A stretch of DNA of 64,000 bases from ZC4RG30 sp963812195 (GTDB taxonomy: Bacteria; Pseudomonadota; Gammaproteobacteria; Steroidobacterales; Steroidobacteraceae), in NCBI GenBank assembly GCA_963812195.1, contig CAWEUI010000001.1, positions 124,001 to 188,000 on the forward strand, read 5' to 3'. Numbering within the stretch: position 1 is the stretch's first letter; every line of letters starts with the position of its first letter. The notes under the pieces are model-generated. The model searched no databases. It was not told where the DNA came from and was given only the letters and a program-made list of their open reading frames with translations. Below, one piece after another: positions 10,812 through 21,984 of this stretch. A program made the translations under genes and the position numbers.

Positions 10812-10837
10812 ATGTGGGCCATGCAGCAGTTTTCAAG
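10812..10837 (-). promoter_or_regulatory. Candidate sigma32 heat-shock promoter for ftsH
   Basis: On the minus strand CTTGAAA (10837-10831) is followed after about 11 bases by GCCCACAT, close to the sigma32 consensus CTTGAA / CCCCATNT. It overlaps the last codons of the upstream gene and lies ~120 bases before ftsH, a known sigma32 target in Escherichia coli. The spacer is at the short end of the usual range. Confidence 0.45.
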
Positions 10838-12059
10838 GTGCGGCGTCCAGCAGCCGCGCTTCGACATTGATCCCATTGACTCCCTGCACTTCATAAAGTG
10901 CCTCGAACGGGCCCTTGGCCGGGGTGTGCGCCTGCAGTTCCTGCAGGCGCGCGCTGTCGGCGGCGATCTCCGCCGCCTGCATCAGACCGGTGTCCCGGGT
11001 ACCGGCGATGATCAGGTGCGCATGGCCGCCGGGCCCGCGAAACCCGGCCAGATAGGCATAGTCCTTGTAGCGCATGCCCGGGGCATGTGGCTCGCCGGCC
11101 TCGCTGTCACGCACCTTGCCCGTGACCGAGTCGATCACCTCGTCGTACGAACTGCCGATGACATAGCGGGAGGACTCGAAGACGACGTCCTCCAGCATGC
11201 CCAGCGCCGACAGATAGCCCAGATAGATCACATGGGTGGTCTTGAGCGTGGCCGGGTCCAGTTCCGACGACAGCGTCAGCATGACCGGCTTGCCGGCGGC
11301 CATGATGACCGGCAGTACCGCGCGCAGCGCCTGGGCGCTGGAGGTGGGCAGGTAACCCAGGTTCAGGTCGGCGTAGCGCGCGGCAAGTGCCGGGTCGGCG
11401 AGGAAGCCCTGCTCCAGATCCTGCCGCGAGTTGATATCGAAGTCGCGCACCAGCCTCTTGATGCGTCCCGTGGCGTCGCGCTCCCCGAAGATATAGTAGT
11501 CGCCGAGCACCAGCTGGACCGGCAGGTTGTCCGACAGGATCGGCGCCCACAGTCGCGATGCCCGTTGTGCCGCGAAATCCGCGCGCGAACGTGGTCGATG
11601 CAGCGCCACACCTATGGCCACGCCCGCCGCCAGCAGCGCCAGGGCCACGACCGTTGCCGCGATGCGCTCGCGCCCCGTGGCAGGCAGAAGGCGTCGCCAG
11701 CCTCGTGCCACGGTTGTCGCCGGCACCGGGTCGGACAGCAGCAGCCGGTATTCTCCCCGTGGAATCGTCAGCGTCGCCCCACCGCCGGCGTCGCGATAGA
11801 ACTCTTCGAGCCTGCGCCGCAGCTTGTGGGCCGTGACGCGCACGGTGGCGTCCTGGGCCACGTCCACGTCCGGCCGTCGCTCGAAGCAGTCCACTGCCAC
11901 TTCCACTTCCTTCGGAACGCGACCAGAGGCATGGCAATCCACCAGAAATTCGAACAGGCGCTGCAGCTGCGTGCTCCGGCCCAGCACCCCACTGCCACGG
12001 ACCCTTGCCACCTCCACGAGGAATCCATCGGGCGCGGCGGCGGCTGCGGAGGCGTTCAC
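10833..12059 (-). CDS. Membrane-anchored protein with N-terminal winged-helix-like domain
   Basis: 408-residue protein of unrecognised function. The start is the GTG at 12059 (VNASAAAAAPDG); longer frames run antisense to yhbY. Residues ~30-115 (RLFEFLVD, then VTAHKLRRRLEEFY and IPRGEYRLLL) resemble the DNA-binding-like N-terminal domain seen in many transmembrane transcriptional regulators and TPR/adenylate-cyclase-like proteins. A single TM helix (around IAATVVALALLAAGVAIGVAL) follows, then a ~240-residue presumably periplasmic domain (VLGDYYIFGE, YLGYLSALGML). No catalytic motif is recognised. It occupies the slot between yhbY and ftsH that normally holds rlmE (ftsJ). A membrane-bound sensor-regulator is a reasonable inference only. 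Confidence 0.75.
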   Translation of the reverse strand: MNASAAAAAPDGFLVEVARVRGSGVLGRSTQLQRLFEFLVDCHASGRVPKEVEVAVDCFERRPDVDVAQDATVRVTAHKLRRRLEEFYRDAGGGATLTIPRGEYRLLLSDPVPATTVARGWRRLLPATGRERIAATVVALALLAAGVAIGVALHRPRSRADFAAQRASRLWAPILSDNLPVQLVLGDYYIFGERDATGRIKRLVRDFDINSRQDLEQGFLADPALAARYADLNLGYLPTSSAQALRAVLPVIMAAGKPVMLTLSSELDPATLKTTHVIYLGYLSALGMLEDVVFESSRYVIGSSYDEVIDSVTGKVRDSEAGEPHAPGMRYKDYAYLAGFRGPGGHAHLIIAGTRDTGLMQAAEIAADSARLQELQAHTPAKGPFEALYEVQGVNGINVEARLLDAAP

Positions 12060-12164
12060 GGCGCCCAGTCTAGGCAATGCGCAGGGCCTTGCGGGCGGGG
12101 AGTTGCGCCCAATAGTCTGCGGGCGGCGCCCGCGGGCCCCACGGACCATTACAATCCCGGCCCC

Positions 12165-12461
12165 ATGCCACTCACCGAAAAGCAGCGCCGGCACTTGAAG
12201 GGCCTGGCCCACCCGCTCAAGCCCGTGATCCTGCTGGGCAACGCGGGCCTGACCGCGGCCGTCGTCAGCGAGACCGACCGGGCCCTGCTGGACCACGAAC
12301 TCATCAAGGTGCGGCTGCCGGGACTGGACAGGAGCGCGCGGGACGCCGCACTGGCCCAGCTTGCCCAGCGCACCGCCAGCACCATGGTCACCCGCATCGG
12401 CCACGTGGCGGTGCTGTATCGCCCTCATCCGGACGTTCCACGGATTACGCTGCCGGCCTGA
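12165..12461 (+). CDS. yhbY: Ribosome assembly RNA-binding protein YhbY (CRS1-YhbY domain)
   Basis: 98-residue single CRS1-YhbY domain protein, start MPLTEKQRRHLKGLAHPLKP, with the conserved VILLGNAGLT loop (GxxG type) and HELIKVRLPG. It binds pre-50S ribosomal particles in Escherichia coli. It is divergent from the ftsH side, as is usual for this locus. A TACAAT hexamer at 12150-12155 ends nine bases before the ATG and no Shine-Dalgarno is visible, so the leader would be very short. Confidence 0.93.
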   Translation: MPLTEKQRRHLKGLAHPLKPVILLGNAGLTAAVVSETDRALLDHELIKVRLPGLDRSARDAALAQLAQRTASTMVTRIGHVAVLYRPHPDVPRITLPA

Positions 12462-12604
12462 GCCTTTCAGACAGGGGGTTGCGGGCACTTGTTAACAAAG
12501 CAGTAACCGTTCCCAACCGTATTTGTCGTGACTTGCACCGGGCGGTGCCACTCTTATCGCTGCCTTGGACGAAAGCTGCAACGGTGCAAGACACGAGGAC
12601 GCGC

Positions 12605-14689
12605 ATGAGAGGATCGATTGCGGTGGCCGCCACACTGGCCGCCACACTGGCCACCTGCGCGGTTTCCCACGCTGCCGACGCCACCAAGCAGGCCACGGCG
12701 CCGGCCAAGACCGGCAAGGACGCGGATGAGCTTCACGAGGTGGTCGTGTTCGGCCGCGCCGAGCACGAGATCGGCACGGCGGATGCGGCCAGCGAAGGCG
12801 CGGTAGCCGGCGCCGACCTGTCCGTGCGGCCGATGCTGCGCGTCGCCGAGCTGCTGGAAGCCGTACCGGGGCTGATCGCGGCCCAGCACTCCGGAAGCGG
12901 CAAGGCCAACCAGTATTTCCTGCGCGGCTTCAACCTCGACCATGGCACCGACTTCACCACCTACGTGGATGGCATGCCCTGGAATCTGCGCAGCCACGGC
13001 CACGGACAGGGCTACCTGGACGTGAACGGACTGATTCCCGAGGTCGTGGATCGCATCGACTACCGCAAGGGTCCATATCGCGCGGATGTGGGCGATTTCG
13101 CGCTCGCGGGCTCGTCATTCATGACGACCATTGACCGGCTGGCCAGCCCGTTCGTGTCGGCGGAGCTCGGCCAGTACGGATGGGGGCGGCTGGCCGGTGG
13201 GACGACCACGGCGCTGGGTCAGGGCGAGCTGACAGGGATTGCCCAGCTGGAGACCTACGACGGCCCGTGGCAGCTCGCCGAGCATCTGCGGCACGGCTCG
13301 ATGTGGAGCAAGTACGTGCAGGACATCGGCGCCAACCGCCTGGAGGTATCGCTGTCCGGCTACCACGCAACCTGGCGGCCCACCGAACAGAGTCCGGAGA
13401 TCTCGATCGGCACACCGGCATGCGCGGATGAGTACTGTTCGCTGGATCCGACCGCCACCGGCATCACCAACCGCTGGATCCTCACCGCGAACTTCACCAC
13501 GCCCGACTGGCATGCGACGGCCTACGCGCAGCGCTATGACTGGCACATGTTGTCGGACCCGACCTACGACTATCAGATCCGCCAGTTCGACCATCGCTGG
13601 ACGGTGGGTGGCAGTGTGCAGCGTGAGCTGGTGCTTGGGCAGCACGTGGAGCTGACGGTCGGATCTGAGGTGCGCTACGACGATGTCGGCCGCGTCGGAC
13701 TGGATCACACCAATGCCGGCATACTGGTGGAGAACCTGAGCAACAACTCCATTCGCGAAGGCTCGATCGCCGGGTACTCGGAAGCCACCTGGCACATAAC
13801 CGACACGTTGCGGGCAACCGGTGGGTTGCGCGCGGACTACTACCATTTCGGGGTCGGGGCCAATGCCGGCGCCAACCCCGCCACCGTGTCCGGCAGCAGC
13901 AACGATCACCTGGTCTCGCCAAAGATCGGCCTGGCCTGGACGGTGACGGATGCCATCGAGCTGTATGCGAACTGGGGTCGCGGCTACCACTCCAACGATG
14001 CGCGCGGCGTGGTCAATTCGGTCACGCCCGTTCCCGGACTGGTCAGCGGCACCGGCAAGGAAGGCGGCGTGCGGTTCGAGATCGGCAACATGAACCTGAC
14101 GGCCGCCTACTGGTGGCTGAACATCGACAGCGAACTTGTCTTCGTCGGTGATTCCAACGCAGTGGAACCCAAATCCGGCGGCCGGCGCCGCGGCCTGGAA
14201 CTGGTCGCCTTCTGGAAGCCGGTCAGCTGGCTGGGCATTGACGCGGTCTATGCGCACAGCCATGCCCGCTACAAGAACCTGCAGGAGGATCCGGACTATG
14301 TGGCCGGTGACCCGGTCTACGGCACGCTGCAGGGCTACAACGTGGAGGGCTCGGTGCAGAGCGCAGGCGAACTGGGCATCTCGGCGGTGCGCGGACCCTG
14401 GGAAGCCAGCGGGCGCCTGCGCTATCTGGGCCCCTATCCGCTGGTCCCCAGTGGCACCAGGCGCGCCTCGGCCGAGACCATGGTGAACCTGCGCCTGGCC
14501 TACAAGTTCAGCCACACCATGCTCTACGGCGAGCTGCTCAATGCGCTGGGCAGTCATGGCAAGGACATCCGTTACTACTACCCGACCTTCGCGCCTGGCG
14601 TCACTGCGCCCGGCGACGAGATCGCGACTTACCTGTCGCGCGCCGAGGAACCCCGTACCGTGCGCCTGGGGGTCAAGTACTCCTTCTGA
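12605..14689 (+). CDS. TonB-dependent outer membrane receptor
   Basis: 694-residue receptor. The start MRGSIAVAATLAATLATCAVSHAA was chosen over a longer frame because it gives a signal peptide cut near AHA/DA and has GAGGA upstream. A TonB-box-like ELHEVVVFGRA precedes the plug domain (RVAELLEAVPGL, FLRGFNLDHGTDFTTYVDGMP, VDRIDYRKGPYRADVGDFA). The remainder is a beta barrel ending in aromatic VRLGVKYSF. The substrate is not predictable from sequence. Neighbours are padR and PspC-type genes, not siderophore genes. A palindrome TTGTTAACAA lies upstream at 12489-12498. Confidence 0.9.
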   Translation: MRGSIAVAATLAATLATCAVSHAADATKQATAPAKTGKDADELHEVVVFGRAEHEIGTADAASEGAVAGADLSVRPMLRVAELLEAVPGLIAAQHSGSGKANQYFLRGFNLDHGTDFTTYVDGMPWNLRSHGHGQGYLDVNGLIPEVVDRIDYRKGPYRADVGDFALAGSSFMTTIDRLASPFVSAELGQYGWGRLAGGTTTALGQGELTGIAQLETYDGPWQLAEHLRHGSMWSKYVQDIGANRLEVSLSGYHATWRPTEQSPEISIGTPACADEYCSLDPTATGITNRWILTANFTTPDWHATAYAQRYDWHMLSDPTYDYQIRQFDHRWTVGGSVQRELVLGQHVELTVGSEVRYDDVGRVGLDHTNAGILVENLSNNSIREGSIAGYSEATWHITDTLRATGGLRADYYHFGVGANAGANPATVSGSSNDHLVSPKIGLAWTVTDAIELYANWGRGYHSNDARGVVNSVTPVPGLVSGTGKEGGVRFEIGNMNLTAAYWWLNIDSELVFVGDSNAVEPKSGGRRRGLELVAFWKPVSWLGIDAVYAHSHARYKNLQEDPDYVAGDPVYGTLQGYNVEGSVQSAGELGISAVRGPWEASGRLRYLGPYPLVPSGTRRASAETMVNLRLAYKFSHTMLYGELLNALGSHGKDIRYYYPTFAPGVTAPGDEIATYLSRAEEPRTVRLGVKYSF

Positions 14690-14703
14690 CGGCCCGACGG
14701 CCG

Positions 14704-14719
14704 GCGGGCTTGTGCCCGC
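14704..14719 (+). terminator. Possible terminator hairpin after the TonB receptor
   Basis: GCGGGC and GCCCGC form a perfect 6-base-pair stem around TTGT, 14 bases after the receptor stop. There is no downstream T run, so intrinsic termination is doubtful. Confidence 0.3.
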
Positions 14720-14770
14720 AACAAATGCCCGCCACGCACCCCGATCCTGCCGGCAGAAGGCTTGCAATCC

Positions 14771-14819
14771 TTGCCTGGAACCGCTACCTTTTCATCGCAA
14801 GGTAGCTTCTCCAAGGCAA
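14771..14819. promoter_or_regulatory. Nested dyad upstream of padR, candidate autoregulatory operator
   Basis: The inner arms GCTACCTT (14783-14790) and AAGGTAGC (14799-14806) are a perfect 8-base inverted repeat separated by 8 bases. Outer arms TTGCCT (14771-14776) and AGGCAA (14814-14819) add a second dyad on the same axis to within about two bases. The structure ends three bases before the padR ATG. PadR proteins commonly bind dyads at their own promoter, so autoregulation is inferred. Confidence 0.5.
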
Positions 14820-14821
14820 AA

Positions 14822-15148
14822 ATGAGTGAACCCAGCGAAAAATTCGTGGCCGTTCGCAAGGGACTGCTGGAATTCGCGGTGCTGCAGGTCATCGCCGGCG
14901 CCAAGCTGTACGTGGCGGAGATGCTGCATCGCCTTGCCGACACCGAGTTCGCCACCCAGGAGGGCACGCTCTACCCTTTGCTCTCCCGACTGCGCCGCGA
15001 GGGCCTGGTGGACTACGAGTGGCAGGAGTCCGATGCGGGCCCGCCGCGCAAGTACTACCGCCTGACCGAACCTGGCCGCCACGCGCTGGAAGAACTGCAG
15101 GGCTACTGGAATCACCTCAACGACACGCTGACCCGACTGGGGCACTGA
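14822..15148 (+). CDS. PadR family transcriptional regulator
   Basis: 108-residue winged-helix repressor of the PadR type, consisting of the DNA-binding domain with a short C-terminal helix. The start MSEPSEKFVAVRKGLLEFAVL fits the family, and the motifs EGTLYPLLSRLRREGLVDYEW and GPPRKYYRLTEPGRHAL are diagnostic. It directly precedes two PspC-type genes with one base of spacing, so the regulator and membrane proteins are likely co-transcribed. Such PadR-PspC pairs are typical of envelope-stress or membrane-perturbation loci. The ligand is unknown. Confidence 0.92.
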   Translation: MSEPSEKFVAVRKGLLEFAVLQVIAGAKLYVAEMLHRLADTEFATQEGTLYPLLSRLRREGLVDYEWQESDAGPPRKYYRLTEPGRHALEELQGYWNHLNDTLTRLGH

Positions 15149-15149
15149 C

Positions 15150-15875
15150 ATGCGCAAAGTCACCACCATCAACCTGAACAACAATGCGTACCAGATCGAC
15201 GAGGACGGCTTCGAGGCGCTGCGTCTGTACCTGGAAGATGCCGAAGCCGCGCTCGCCGGCAACCCCGACCGCGCCGACATCATGGCGGACCTGGAACAGG
15301 CCATTGCCGACAAGTGCCGGCTCGCGCTCGGCGCCTACAAGAGCGTCGTCAGCGCGGCCGAGATCGAGCGCATTCTCAAGGAGATGGGGCCGGTCGTCAG
15401 CAATGAGCAGGACGCAGCGGGCGTGGCTGGCGAGCCGGGCGCGGCTGCCGGCGGCAGTGGTGGCGCCGGGCCTGCTCCGCGTACACGGCGGCTGTATCGC
15501 GTTACGGAAGGACAGCAGTGGACCGGCGTGTGCAATGGGCTGGCCGCCTTTGCCGGCGTGGACGTCACCTGGGTACGCATTGCATTCGTGTTGCTGACGA
15601 TCTTCACCGGCGGCTTCTGGTTGATCGTGTACTTCGTGCTGGTCTTCGTGATGCCCATCGCCAGCACACCCGAAGAAGTGGCGGCCGCACATGGCCAGCC
15701 CTTCAGCGCACAGGAACTGGTCGACCGTGTGAAGAAGAAGCATCACGATTTCCGCGCCGAACAGCGCTCGCGCCGCCGTGGGCGCCGCCACGGCCAGTGG
15801 TTTGCCGCGCACCCGGCACATGCCGGTGCGCCGCCGACGCGCCCGGTCCCGCGGCGCGCGTCGCCGGCGGCGTGA
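15150..15875 (+). CDS. PspC domain-containing protein, first copy
   Basis: 241-residue protein. Residues 1-85 form an N-terminal helical domain (KVTTINLNNNAYQIDEDG, MADLEQAIADKC, ILKEMGPV) shared with the downstream paralogue. Residues ~110-175 are a PspC domain (RRLYRVTEGQQWTGVCNG, two hydrophobic stretches ending VFVMPIAS). The C-terminal tail is Arg/Pro-rich and ends at a TGA at 15873-15875, which overlaps the ATG of the next frame as TGATG. It may instead be one longer gene with a lost base near 15830-15850 joining it to the following membrane segment. Confidence 0.85.
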   Translation: MRKVTTINLNNNAYQIDEDGFEALRLYLEDAEAALAGNPDRADIMADLEQAIADKCRLALGAYKSVVSAAEIERILKEMGPVVSNEQDAAGVAGEPGAAAGGSGGAGPAPRTRRLYRVTEGQQWTGVCNGLAAFAGVDVTWVRIAFVLLTIFTGGFWLIVYFVLVFVMPIASTPEEVAAAHGQPFSAQELVDRVKKKHHDFRAEQRSRRRGRRHGQWFAAHPAHAGAPPTRPVPRRASPAA

Positions 15876-16267
15876 TGCTGCCCGTGTTCACGCTGCTGTC
15901 GGCCGGCTGGTTTGCGCTGATGGCCGTGGCTGCGGTGGTGATCTGGCACACCTATGGCCCGCACGGCTTTCACTGGGCGCCCGGACACGCCTATCTGGGG
16001 CACCTGCCGCGCTGGATTCCACTGGTGGCCGTGCTTGCCATCTACGCGCTGCTGGCGCTGCCGATCGGTGCCGGACGCCGGGCGGCCATGTACTACGCCA
16101 ACGGCGGGCGTTCGCACGGCTGGGCGGACGCCTGGTCGGGCCTGCTGTGGGTGGCACTGGTGGCGCTGCTGCTGGTGGCCGCATGGGCTGCCCTGCCGCA
16201 ATTGCAGGCGTTGCTGCGCGACGTGTTCGGCTGGCCCCTGCCCGCCTGGAGCGTCACCTGGAGCTGA
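15875..16267 (+). CDS. Small membrane protein, or the displaced C-terminal half of the preceding PspC protein
   Basis: 130-residue frame MLPVFTLLSAGWFALMAVAAV with three to four hydrophobic helices and a conserved-looking loop ALPIGAGRRAAMYYANGG. The open frame extends upstream through plausible residues (PGPAARVAGG), which suggests that it is normally fused to the PspC protein. The combined span 15150-16267 is 3x372+2, which would need a one-base deletion rather than the +1 insertion common elsewhere here. A coupled separate gene (TGATG overlap) therefore remains possible. Confidence 0.6.
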   Translation: MLPVFTLLSAGWFALMAVAAVVIWHTYGPHGFHWAPGHAYLGHLPRWIPLVAVLAIYALLALPIGAGRRAAMYYANGGRSHGWADAWSGLLWVALVALLLVAAWAALPQLQALLRDVFGWPLPAWSVTWS

Positions 16268-16296
16268 CGGGCACCAATCCAATCTAAGGAGGGAGC

Positions 16297-16860
16297 ATGC
16301 ACAAAGTGATCACCGGCAGCCTCAACGGCAATGCCTACCAGTTCGAGGAACAGGCGTTTGCGGCCGTGCAGGCCTATCTGGACAAGGCCGCGGCAAAGGC
16401 CGCCGGCAACGCTGACGCCGAGGAGATACTGGCCGACCTGGAGCAGGCCATCGCCGACAAGTGCGACATGTTTCTCGGCAAGCACAGGAACGTCGTCTCG
16501 CTGGAACAGGCGCAGCGGGTCCTCGCCGAGATGGGTCCCGTGGAAGTCGGTGAACCCCAACCGCAAGCCGCGTCGGCCGCGCCGCGCGCGGCGGCTTCCT
16601 GCGCCGGTCCCCGCGCAGCGGCGCAGGGCCGCCGCCTGTACCGGATCCCCAGCGAAGGCATGCTCGGCGGCGTGTGCGCCGGTCTTGCCGCCTACGTGGG
16701 TATCGACGTGGTCTGGATGCGCCTGATCTACATCGTGCTGGCGTTCGCCACGGGCATATGGTTCCTGGTCTGGCTGGTGCAGCTGTGGATCACGCCCAAG
16801 GCGATCACGCCGGAGGAAATCGCAGCGGCGCAGGGCCTGCACGGCGCCTATGGCCGCTAG
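16297..16860 (+). CDS. PspC domain-containing protein, second copy
   Basis: 187-residue paralogue of the gene at 15150. The N-terminal helical domain is clearly homologous (MHKVITGSLNGNAYQFEEQ, ILADLEQAIADKCDMFLG, RVLAEMGPVEV), followed by an Ala-rich linker and a PspC domain (RRLYRIPSEGMLGGVCAGLA, hydrophobic segment to QLWITPKAI). A strong AAGGAGG precedes the ATG. It sits at the end of the padR operon. Its TAG overlaps the oppositely oriented greA TAG within CTAG. Confidence 0.87.
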   Translation: MHKVITGSLNGNAYQFEEQAFAAVQAYLDKAAAKAAGNADAEEILADLEQAIADKCDMFLGKHRNVVSLEQAQRVLAEMGPVEVGEPQPQAASAAPRAAASCAGPRAAAQGRRLYRIPSEGMLGGVCAGLAAYVGIDVVWMRLIYIVLAFATGIWFLVWLVQLWITPKAITPEEIAAAQGLHGAYGR

Positions 16861-17329
16861 ACGTACCGGACCGCAATGACCTCGTAATTGCGCTTGCCGC
16901 CGGGAGCCGCGACTTCCACCGAATCGCCCTCGGTCTTGCCCACCAGCGCACGCGCGATGGGCGATCCCACTGATATGCGGCCGGCCTTGATGTCGGCCTC
17001 GTCCTCGCCAACGATCTGGTACGTCACCTTGGCGCCGCTGTCCTCGTCCTCCAGCTCCACGGTGGCGCCGAAGATCACCCTGCCGGTGTTGGTCAGCTGC
17101 GTGACGTCGATGATTTCCGCGTTCGAAAGCTTGCCTTCCAGCTCCTGGATGCGGCCTTCGATGAAGCCCTGCTGTTCGCGCGCCGCGTGGTATTCGGCGT
17201 TCTCGGAAAGATCGCCATGGCTGCGCGCCTCGGCGATCGCCTTGATCACGCCGGGGCGATCCTCGGTCTTGAGCTTCCTGAGTTCCGCGCGCAGCGCCTC
17301 GGCACCGCGTGAGGTGATCGGGACGCGCT

Positions 17330-17333
<4 letters not shown>
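16857..17333 (-). CDS. greA: Transcription elongation factor GreA
   Basis: 158-residue factor that rescues backtracked RNA polymerase by stimulating transcript cleavage. The GTG start at 17333 (VKRVPITSRGAEALRAEL) was chosen because it overlaps the carB stop as GTGA and gives the family length. The N-terminal coiled coil carries the basic patch and the tip motif EARSHGDLSENAEYHAAREQ with the acidic residues. The C-terminal domain contains DDEADIKAGRISVGSPIARAL (here EDEADIK). The carB-greA order is conserved. Confidence 0.95.
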
Positions 17334-20579
<3,246 letters not shown>

Positions 20580-20582
20580 GGT

Positions 20583-21749
20583 TCAGGTATCGCCTCGAAC
20601 GCGATTGCGCAGCTGGCTTTGCAGCCGCCGGATCATCGCCTGGGTGAAGCGGTCGAACAGCGGCAGCAGATCGTGCGGGCCGGGACTCGCCTCCGGGTGG
20701 CCCTGAAAGCCGAAGGCCGCCTTGTCGACGATTTCGATGCCCTGCAGGGACCCGTCGAACAGCGACCTGTGGGTAATGCGCAGGCCGTCAGGCAGGGAAT
20801 CCGCATCCACCGCGAAGCCATGATTCTGGCTGGTTATCACCACGCGGCCCGTGGCCAGATCCTGCACGGGATGATTCGCGCCATGGTGACCGAATTTCAT
20901 CTTCACCGTGCGCGCACCGGCGGCAAGCGCCAGCAGCTGATGCCCCAGGCAGATGCCGAAGATGGGGATATCGGTCTGCAGCAGCTCACGGATTGCGGTT
21001 ATGGCGTAGGTACACGGCTCGGGATCCCCGGGCCCGTTCGACAGGAAGATGCCGTCCGGCTGCAGCGCCTGGACTTCGGCTGCCGGCGTCTGTGCCGGCA
21101 CCACCGTCATGCGACAACCCGCGTCGGCCAGCAACCGCAGGATGTTGCGCTTCACGCCGAAGTCGTAGGCCACCACATGCAGTCGCTGTGCCGGCCGCAA
21201 CGCCGGGCGCCCCTGCGTGCGCCAGATCGTGCCGTCGTTCCACTGGTAGCCTTCCCTGGTGGTAACCACCTTGGCCAGATCCATGCCGGCCAGTCCCGGG
21301 AAGCGCCGCGCGGCATGCACCGCGGCGTTCGCATCCACGTTGTCGCCGGTCATGATGCAGCCGGCCTGCGCACCCTTTTCGCGCAACAGCCGCGTCAGCT
21401 TGCGCGTGTCTATTCCGGCGATGGCCACGATGCGGCCGCGTTGCAGGTATTCGGGCAACGTGAGATTGGCGCGCCAGTTGCTCTCGAGCAGCGGCAGGTC
21501 CCGGATCACCAAACCTGCCGGCGCAACCAGCGACGACTCCTGATCCTCGGGCGTCGTACCCGTGTTGCCGATGTGCGGATATGTCAGCGTGACGATCTGA
21601 CGGAAATAGGAAGGATCCGAGAGGATCTCCTGATAGCCCGTCATTGCCGTGTTGAAGACGACCTCGCCGGTGGTATTTCCCTTCGCTCCGATGGATTGGC
21701 CGTGGAAAACGGTGCCATCTGCCAGAGCCAGTACGGCGCTCACACTCAC
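20583..21749 (-). CDS. carA: Carbamoyl-phosphate synthase small subunit (glutaminase)
   Basis: 388-residue glutamine amidotransferase that feeds ammonia to CarB. The N-terminal domain begins SVSAVLALADGTVFHGQSIG; the class I GATase domain has the nucleophile Cys in FGICLGHQLLALA and the His/Glu pair in GFQGHPEASPGP. The oxyanion motif FLSNGPGDPEP is intact. The GTG start at 21749 lies seven bases after GGAGG. Unlike carB its frame is uninterrupted. Confidence 0.96.
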   Translation of the reverse strand: MSVSAVLALADGTVFHGQSIGAKGNTTGEVVFNTAMTGYQEILSDPSYFRQIVTLTYPHIGNTGTTPEDQESSLVAPAGLVIRDLPLLESNWRANLTLPEYLQRGRIVAIAGIDTRKLTRLLREKGAQAGCIMTGDNVDANAAVHAARRFPGLAGMDLAKVVTTREGYQWNDGTIWRTQGRPALRPAQRLHVVAYDFGVKRNILRLLADAGCRMTVVPAQTPAAEVQALQPDGIFLSNGPGDPEPCTYAITAIRELLQTDIPIFGICLGHQLLALAAGARTVKMKFGHHGANHPVQDLATGRVVITSQNHGFAVDADSLPDGLRITHRSLFDGSLQGIEIVDKAAFGFQGHPEASPGPHDLLPLFDRFTQAMIRRLQSQLRNRVRGDT

Positions 21750-21823
21750 TCACCGACCTCCGCTTGTTCTTGGCGGCTTCTCATCGGCCTCGCATTACCG
21801 GAATTGAGGTGCGGATGCACAAA

Positions 21824-21855
21824 GCGGGAGGAGTTCTTTTGGAACGCCCTCCCGC
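21824..21855 (-). terminator. Hairpin between dapB and carA, probable terminator or attenuator
   Basis: On the minus strand GCGGGAGG-GCGTTC and GAAC-TCCTCCCGC form a long imperfect stem around a short A-rich loop, followed by TTT. It lies in the 235-base gap between the dapB stop and the carA start. It could terminate the dnaK-dnaJ-dapB transcript or act as a carAB leader attenuator. Confidence 0.5.
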
Positions 21856-21984
21856 CTTGCGCGGACTAAAACCCGCAACTGGATGTAACGGATTTCGCAG
21901 CGAATTCTACGGTTCCCGGCGACCCCCTGTCCACGCAGACTTGTCTGAAAAGTGGCCTGCCTCGCCCCCGAAAAGTACTGCGGA

